Assembly: GCA_964636665.1 (NCBI GenBank)
Contig: CAZWVT010000058.1
Location: 1-10,753, forward strand
Direction: 5' to 3'
Origin: JAAYLC01 sp964636665
GTDB lineage: Bacteria; Bacteroidota; Bacteroidia; Flavobacteriales; Flavobacteriaceae
DNA: 10,753 bases
The notes under the pieces are model-generated. The model had not been told where the DNA came from and did not search any database. It was given only the letters and a program-made list of their open reading frames with translations. Numbering within the stretch: the first letter of the stretch is position 1; each line of letters begins with the position of its first letter. Shown one piece after another: positions 7,174 to 10,753 of the stretch. The position numbers and the translations under genes are program-made.

Positions 7174-8861
7174 AAGGCAACAAGCATTTAATCAAACAAT
7201 TGTTTTTATTAATCACCGGATTGATATTGTTTTACGCAATAGGTCAATTTTTCTACCTGCGTATTGATATGACCCAAGACAAGCGCTATACTTTAGCTTC
7301 GGTAACGAAAGACATTATCAATCAAGCCGATGCTCCGGTTGTTGTCGATGTGTTGTTAAGTGGAAAATTTCCTCCCGAATTTCGTAAACTGCAAAATGAA
7401 ACACGTCAATTATTAGAGGAATTTGCTACTGAAAATTCACATATTAAATTCTCTTTCATAAACCCCATGGAGGAAGATTCCGAGACGCTTTATAATACCA
7501 TCGAGGAATTGGGAATTGAAGCGGCTCAAGTTTCTGTTATGGAAAGCGGAAGACAAAGTGTGGAAGTAGTTTTTCCTTGGGCGATTGCTCATTATCAAGG
7601 AGATAAAGTTGCCATTCCGTTACTGAAGAATCAGCTCGGATCAACAACTGAAGATCGGGTTAACAGTTCATTGCAAAATTTGCAATATGCTTTTGCCGAT
7701 GGATTTAAAAAATTATTGACAGAACGATCTAAAAAAATAGCTGTACTTAAAGGAAACGGTCAATTGGAAGACAAATATCTTTTTGATTTTATCAGCACGA
7801 TTCGAGATTATTATTACACCGCTCCTTTTACGTTGGATTCCGTTGCTACCAACCCATCGGGAACTTTGAAAGCACTTCGTGAATTTGATTTAATCATCGT
7901 AGCCAAACCAACTGAACCGTTTACAGAAGAACAGAAATACGTTTTGGATCAATATGTTATGGACGGTGGAAATTCGTTGTGGTTATTGGATATGACACAA
8001 ATGCATCTCGACCAAAATTCGGGAAATACTTTCGCATTTGGACTTGATTTAAATTTGACCGATTTTTTGTTCCGATACGGCGTGCGAATTAATCCAAATC
8101 TTGTAAAAGATATTTACGCCGCCCCCATCGTACTTGCCAGCGGGGAGGAACGCAACACACAATACGACAGATTTCCATGGTTTTTCAGTCCGTTGAGCAG
8201 TAGCCACAACAACCATCCAATTGTAACGAATATAGAAGCTGTAAAATTTGATTACGCAAGTTCTATCGATACTTTAGATTCTCCGATAAATAAAACCATT
8301 CTTTTATCTTCATCGCCGTATTCCCGTCGTATCGGACTTCCTTTTGAAATAGACTTAAATTCAGAAATAGAACACAATCTGGAAGTTATCAATACAGGCA
8401 TGCAAATGGATTTATACAATTCCGGTGAAATTCCGCTGGCTGTTTTATTGGAGGGCAAATTTACTTCGGCTTATAAAAATAGGGTTAAACCATTTTCATT
8501 AACTCAAGATATTGCCAATATTGACGAAGGCTTCGAAACTAAGATGGTGGTGATAAGCGACGGCGATTTAATAAAAAATCAAATGGCGGGAAATCGTCCT
8601 TTGGAATTGGGATATGACAGGATGACCAATTCATTTTACGGAAATAAAGAATTTTTATTGAATACCGTAAATTATTTATTGGACGATACCGGATTGACAG
8701 ACCTTAGGACAAAGCAGATTCAAATTGCATTTTTAGACCCTATTAAAGTTATCGATGAACGCAACAACTTTCAGGTTATAAATATCTTGATTCCCATTCT
8801 GTTATTTGGGATATTTGGATTTTTGTTCAACTATCTTAGGAAACGTAAAAATGTGAAATAA
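7170..8861 (+). CDS. gldG: Gliding motility ABC transporter auxiliary protein GldG
   Basis: The large partner of GldF. It is 563 residues, near the known length, with one N-terminal membrane segment (about 9-29), a long extracytoplasmic part and one C-terminal membrane segment (about 536-556) before a basic RKRKNVK tail. The start of the outer part has the typical LYLR.DMTQDKRYTLA-like stretch (here YLRIDMTQDKRYTLASVT, 29-46), which is followed by a thioredoxin-like domain (to about 180) and the ABC-transporter auxiliary domain (about 185-430), with the AVLKGNGQLEDKY and FDLIIVAKPTEPFTEEQKYVLDQYVM-type segments. The ATGA overlap with gldF implies coupled translation. No frameshift or truncation is seen. 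Presence of gldF/gldG suggests, but does not prove, a gliding cell: related non-gliders keep some gld genes. Confidence 0.93.
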   Translation: MKGNKHLIKQLFLLITGLILFYAIGQFFYLRIDMTQDKRYTLASVTKDIINQADAPVVVDVLLSGKFPPEFRKLQNETRQLLEEFATENSHIKFSFINPMEEDSETLYNTIEELGIEAAQVSVMESGRQSVEVVFPWAIAHYQGDKVAIPLLKNQLGSTTEDRVNSSLQNLQYAFADGFKKLLTERSKKIAVLKGNGQLEDKYLFDFISTIRDYYYTAPFTLDSVATNPSGTLKALREFDLIIVAKPTEPFTEEQKYVLDQYVMDGGNSLWLLDMTQMHLDQNSGNTFAFGLDLNLTDFLFRYGVRINPNLVKDIYAAPIVLASGEERNTQYDRFPWFFSPLSSSHNNHPIVTNIEAVKFDYASSIDTLDSPINKTILLSSSPYSRRIGLPFEIDLNSEIEHNLEVINTGMQMDLYNSGEIPLAVLLEGKFTSAYKNRVKPFSLTQDIANIDEGFETKMVVISDGDLIKNQMAGNRPLELGYDRMTNSFYGNKEFLLNTVNYLLDDTGLTDLRTKQIQIAFLDPIKVIDERNNFQVINILIPILLFGIFGFLFNYLRKRKNVK

Positions 8862-8868
8862 GTGAAAC

Positions 8869-8904
8869 TTTGTTTTTTCATGGGAAGCAATTCAAATATA
8901 TTTG
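8869..8904 (+). promoter_or_regulatory. dnaN: Promoter candidate for dnaN
   Basis: TATATTTG at 8897-8904 is a full match to TAnnTTTG. TTTG at 8869-8872 lies 24 bases upstream, a little long. It sits in the 116-base gap between gldG and dnaN and would give a leader of about 65 bases. No terminator is seen after gldG, so readthrough from the gld genes remains possible. Confidence 0.45.
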
Positions 8905-8977
8905 TAATCTTGTTAGAATCTTATTTTTATCTACGATAACACCAACATTTTAAATTTATTTACAGAAAACATAACTT

Positions 8978-10096
8978 ATGAAATTCATTGTTTCCAGCTC
9001 TTATCTTTTAAAGCAATTACAAGTGTTGGGAGGTATTATTAACTCCTCAAATACACTTCCTATACTGGATAATTTTCTATTCAATATAGAAAACAATACG
9101 CTTACAGTTTCCGCATCGGATTTGGAAACTACCATTTCATCACAATTGGAAGTTGACAGTTCTGAAAACGGAACACTTTGCATGAACTCCAAACTTCTTT
9201 TAGAAACTTTAAAAACTTTGCCTGAACAACCACTGACTTTTACTGCCACAGAAAATCACACGGTTGAAATCAGTTCGAGTCAAGGTAAATATACCCTTGC
9301 CTATGCGGATGCTGATGATTTTCCGAAAGTTATCGAAATGGAAGAGTCAAACGCTTTGACAGTTCAAGGTGATATTTTGGCAAATGCAATCAGCAAGACG
9401 ATTTTTGCTTCCGGGAATGACGACCTACGACCGGTAATGAGTGGCGTATTTTTTCGATTTTCCACAGAAAAACTAATTTTTGTGGCAACAGATGCACATA
9501 AGTTGGTTAAATACGAACGTACAGATGTGACTGCTTCAGAAGATGCCGAATTTATCATGCCTAAAAAACCACTGAATTTGCTCAAAAACATTCTTGCGGG
9601 AAAAGAAGATGAAGTAACAATAGAATACAATGATAGCAACGCCAAATTCAGTTTTGAAAATACAGAAATGGTTTGCAGGTTGATAGACGGAAAATATCCA
9701 AATTACGAAGCTGTAATTCCAAATGAAAATCCGAACAAACTACTTATCAGTCGTAGTCAATTTTTAAGTTCAGTACGACGTATTTCTATTTTCTCTAATA
9801 AAAGCACGCATCAAATTCGGCTTAAAATTGCCGGTGCAGAATTAAATATTTCTGCTGAAGACCTCGATTTTAGCAACAAAGCCGAAGAGCGCTTAACTTG
9901 TGATTATCAAGGCGACGATATGCAAATCGGGTTTAACAGTCGCTTTTTAACGGAAATGCTCAGCAACCTGGAAAGCGATGACATAACTTTGGAAATGAGT
10001 CTTCCCAATCGTGCAGGAATTCTAAAACCTGCGGACGGTTTAGACGAGGGAGAAGCAATCACTATGCTGGTGATGCCTGTAATGTTAGGAAATTAA
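8978..10096 (+). CDS. dnaN: DNA polymerase III beta subunit (sliding clamp)
   Basis: The ring-shaped clamp that holds the replicative polymerase on DNA; the active form is a homodimer with three similar domains per subunit. The 372 residues match the usual length. Domain 1 runs to about 120 (start MKFIVSSSYLLKQLQVLGG, with the typical LPILDNFLF and VSASDLETTI), domain 2 about 128-245 (with DDLRPVMSGVFFR, FVATDAHKLV and the DGKYPNYEAVIP link) and domain 3 from about 250, ending in EAITMLVMPVMLGN, the expected clamp C-terminus. All blocks are intact. It is not next to dnaA here; a position after gldG is, from memory, common in Flavobacteriia. A terminator follows 28 bases after the stop. Confidence 0.97.
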   Translation: MKFIVSSSYLLKQLQVLGGIINSSNTLPILDNFLFNIENNTLTVSASDLETTISSQLEVDSSENGTLCMNSKLLLETLKTLPEQPLTFTATENHTVEISSSQGKYTLAYADADDFPKVIEMEESNALTVQGDILANAISKTIFASGNDDLRPVMSGVFFRFSTEKLIFVATDAHKLVKYERTDVTASEDAEFIMPKKPLNLLKNILAGKEDEVTIEYNDSNAKFSFENTEMVCRLIDGKYPNYEAVIPNENPNKLLISRSQFLSSVRRISIFSNKSTHQIRLKIAGAELNISAEDLDFSNKAEERLTCDYQGDDMQIGFNSRFLTEMLSNLESDDITLEMSLPNRAGILKPADGLDEGEAITMLVMPVMLGN

Positions 10097-10124
10097 ACGA
10101 AAAATTCTGTTTAAATAAATATTG

Positions 10125-10154
10125 AAACCGTCTCAAAATTGGGACGGTTTTTTT
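10125..10154 (+). terminator. Intrinsic terminator of dnaN
   Basis: Arms AAACCGTCTC (10125-10134) and GGGACGGTTT (10141-10150) pair over 10 positions with one G-U pair around a 6-base loop, and the T run continues to 10154. The preceding A stretch and the seven Ts make it a textbook rho-independent terminator. Confidence 0.88.
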
Positions 10155-10162
10155 GGCTTTAT

Positions 10163-10177
10163 TTAAGTATCCACCCC
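10163..10177 (-). repeat. Putative terminal inverted repeat of the IS66 element
   Basis: Reading inward, TTAAGTATCCACCCC matches 8 of the first 11 bases of the end I recall for IS66 elements (GTAAGCGTCCA). The opposite end is not in the window, so pairing cannot be tested. If the boundary is right, the 8-base target copy would be GGCTTTAT at 10155-10162. Confidence 0.5.
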
Positions 10178-10217
10178 ATCAACTACATCTTGTTTAGCAA
10201 GCTAATAATTTCTGACA

Positions 10218-10753
10218 CTATTTTTCTGCTTGCGACTTTTTAAAATTCTGCGGATACAGATTCCGAAGGTTTTTGTGGTTTATGGTCAGGATATTCTCAA
10301 GTGTGTACTTTAGCCACAGGTATGGATTCACCTCGTGTTTTTTGCAGATGGCAAAGAAGGAATATATGCCGGCAGCGCGTTCGGCTGCTTTATGCGACCC
10401 GGCAAAGAGATAGTTTTTTCTTCCCAGAGCCACAGGACGAATGGCATTTTCCACTAAGTTATTGTCTATCTCCAAGATTCCGTCATGCAGATAGGCACTG
10501 AGTTGATCCCACCGATCCAGACTATAGCGGAAGGCCTTGCCAATTTGACTTTTAGGCAGGATGTGATGATTTTTTAATTCCTCCACCATCCATTTTCCAA
10601 ATTCGTTGATAATGGGCAGTGATTTTTCCAGTCGAAGTTCTTTGCGCTGACTTGCCTCCATTTTTTTGTCGCGTGCCAAGGTTTCCACGGCGTAAAGCTG
10701 TTGAATATAGGTAAGTGCTTTTTCCGCTCTTGCTTTATCGCTGTCCTTTGCCC
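10218..10753 (-). CDS. IS66-family transposase (TnpC), C-terminal part
   Basis: A DDE transposase; only its last 178 codons are visible, because the frame stays open to the window edge. A GTG at 10688 could be read as a start, but the frame continues upstream with typical IS66 sequence (RAEKALTYIQQLYAVETLAR), so it is internal. The catalytic glutamate lies in EIDNNLVENAIRPVALGRKN (codon at 10449-10451), after YLHDG; the preceding KSQIGKAFRYSLDRWDQL is also typical. The small IS66 C-terminal domain follows, with HKAAERAAGIYSFFAICKKHEVNPY-like sequence in which the product reads on to LWLKYTLENI. The two catalytic aspartates would be outside. No stop or frameshift is seen, so this part may be functional. 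G+C is above that of neighbouring genes. Confidence 0.9.
   Translation of the reverse strand, partial: AKDSDKARAEKALTYIQQLYAVETLARDKKMEASQRKELRLEKSLPIINEFGKWMVEELKNHHILPKSQIGKAFRYSLDRWDQLSAYLHDGILEIDNNLVENAIRPVALGRKNYLFAGSHKAAERAAGIYSFFAICKKHEVNPYLWLKYTLENILTINHKNLRNLYPQNFKKSQAEK

Larger units (their letters stand above)
10163..10753 (-). mobile_element. IS66-family insertion sequence, 3' end, cut by window edge
   Basis: The region contains the 3' part of an IS66 transposase gene and a terminal-repeat-like sequence about 55 bases beyond its stop codon. Local G+C is visibly higher than in the dnaN and gld genes, as expected for acquired DNA. The rest of the element (accessory genes, first two catalytic residues, other end) would lie to the right. 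The inner boundary at about 10163 is inferred from resemblance to IS66 ends. Confidence 0.75.

Noticed and set aside
9001..9645. Open frames of 82 and 93 codons on the minus strand inside dnaN
   Set aside because: They lie wholly within the intact clamp gene and show no recognisable protein features; they are by-products of its codons.
10218..10688. Reading the transposase as a complete 156-residue gene from the GTG at 10688
   Set aside because: The frame continues to the window edge with typical IS66 sequence, so the GTG is internal and the gene is partial.
1..10753. CRISPR array, tRNA or rRNA genes, defence or toxin-antitoxin pair
   Set aside because: No regularly spaced repeats, no cloverleaf-like sequences and no genes of these kinds are seen; the genes are housekeeping or gliding-related.

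Overview
The window reads as an AT-rich chromosomal segment of a Bacteroidota bacterium, most likely Flavobacteriia. Four things point there: the gliding-motility genes gldF and gldG, a DUF4294 lipid-free secreted protein next to an M42 peptidase, near-absence of Shine-Dalgarno sites, and several matches to the Bacteroidota promoter form (TTG, about 19 bases, TAnnTTTG). Almost everything is conserved housekeeping or lineage-typical; I did not find a clear undescribed multi-gene system.

Left part (1-3202): an edge region with a leftward promoter candidate for a gene outside the window; a leftward gene for a secreted DUF4294 protein; and, diverging from it, an M42 aminopeptidase followed 30 bases later by a poxvirus-type DNA topoisomerase IB. 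These two probably share one transcript from a promoter at about 978.

Middle (3225-5150): a leftward pair, phoH then purC, 12 bases apart and convergent with the topoisomerase gene. PhoH must begin at a non-ATG codon. The 152-base gap at 5151-5302 holds a strong rightward promoter and possibly a leftward one overlapping it.

Right part (5303-8861): a tight rightward run of four genes: a SAM hydroxide adenosyltransferase (DUF62) family protein, a 98-residue ABM-fold protein, and the gldF and gldG membrane components of the gliding ABC transporter (ATGA overlap). The ATPase partner GldA is not here. dnaN (DNA polymerase sliding clamp) follows with its own promoter candidate and a clear intrinsic terminator at 10125-10154.

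Right edge (about 10163-10753): the 3' part of an IS66-family insertion sequence, pointing leftward, with its terminal repeat apparently starting only 9 bases beyond the dnaN terminator. It is visibly richer in G+C than its neighbours. This is the only mobile DNA in the window.
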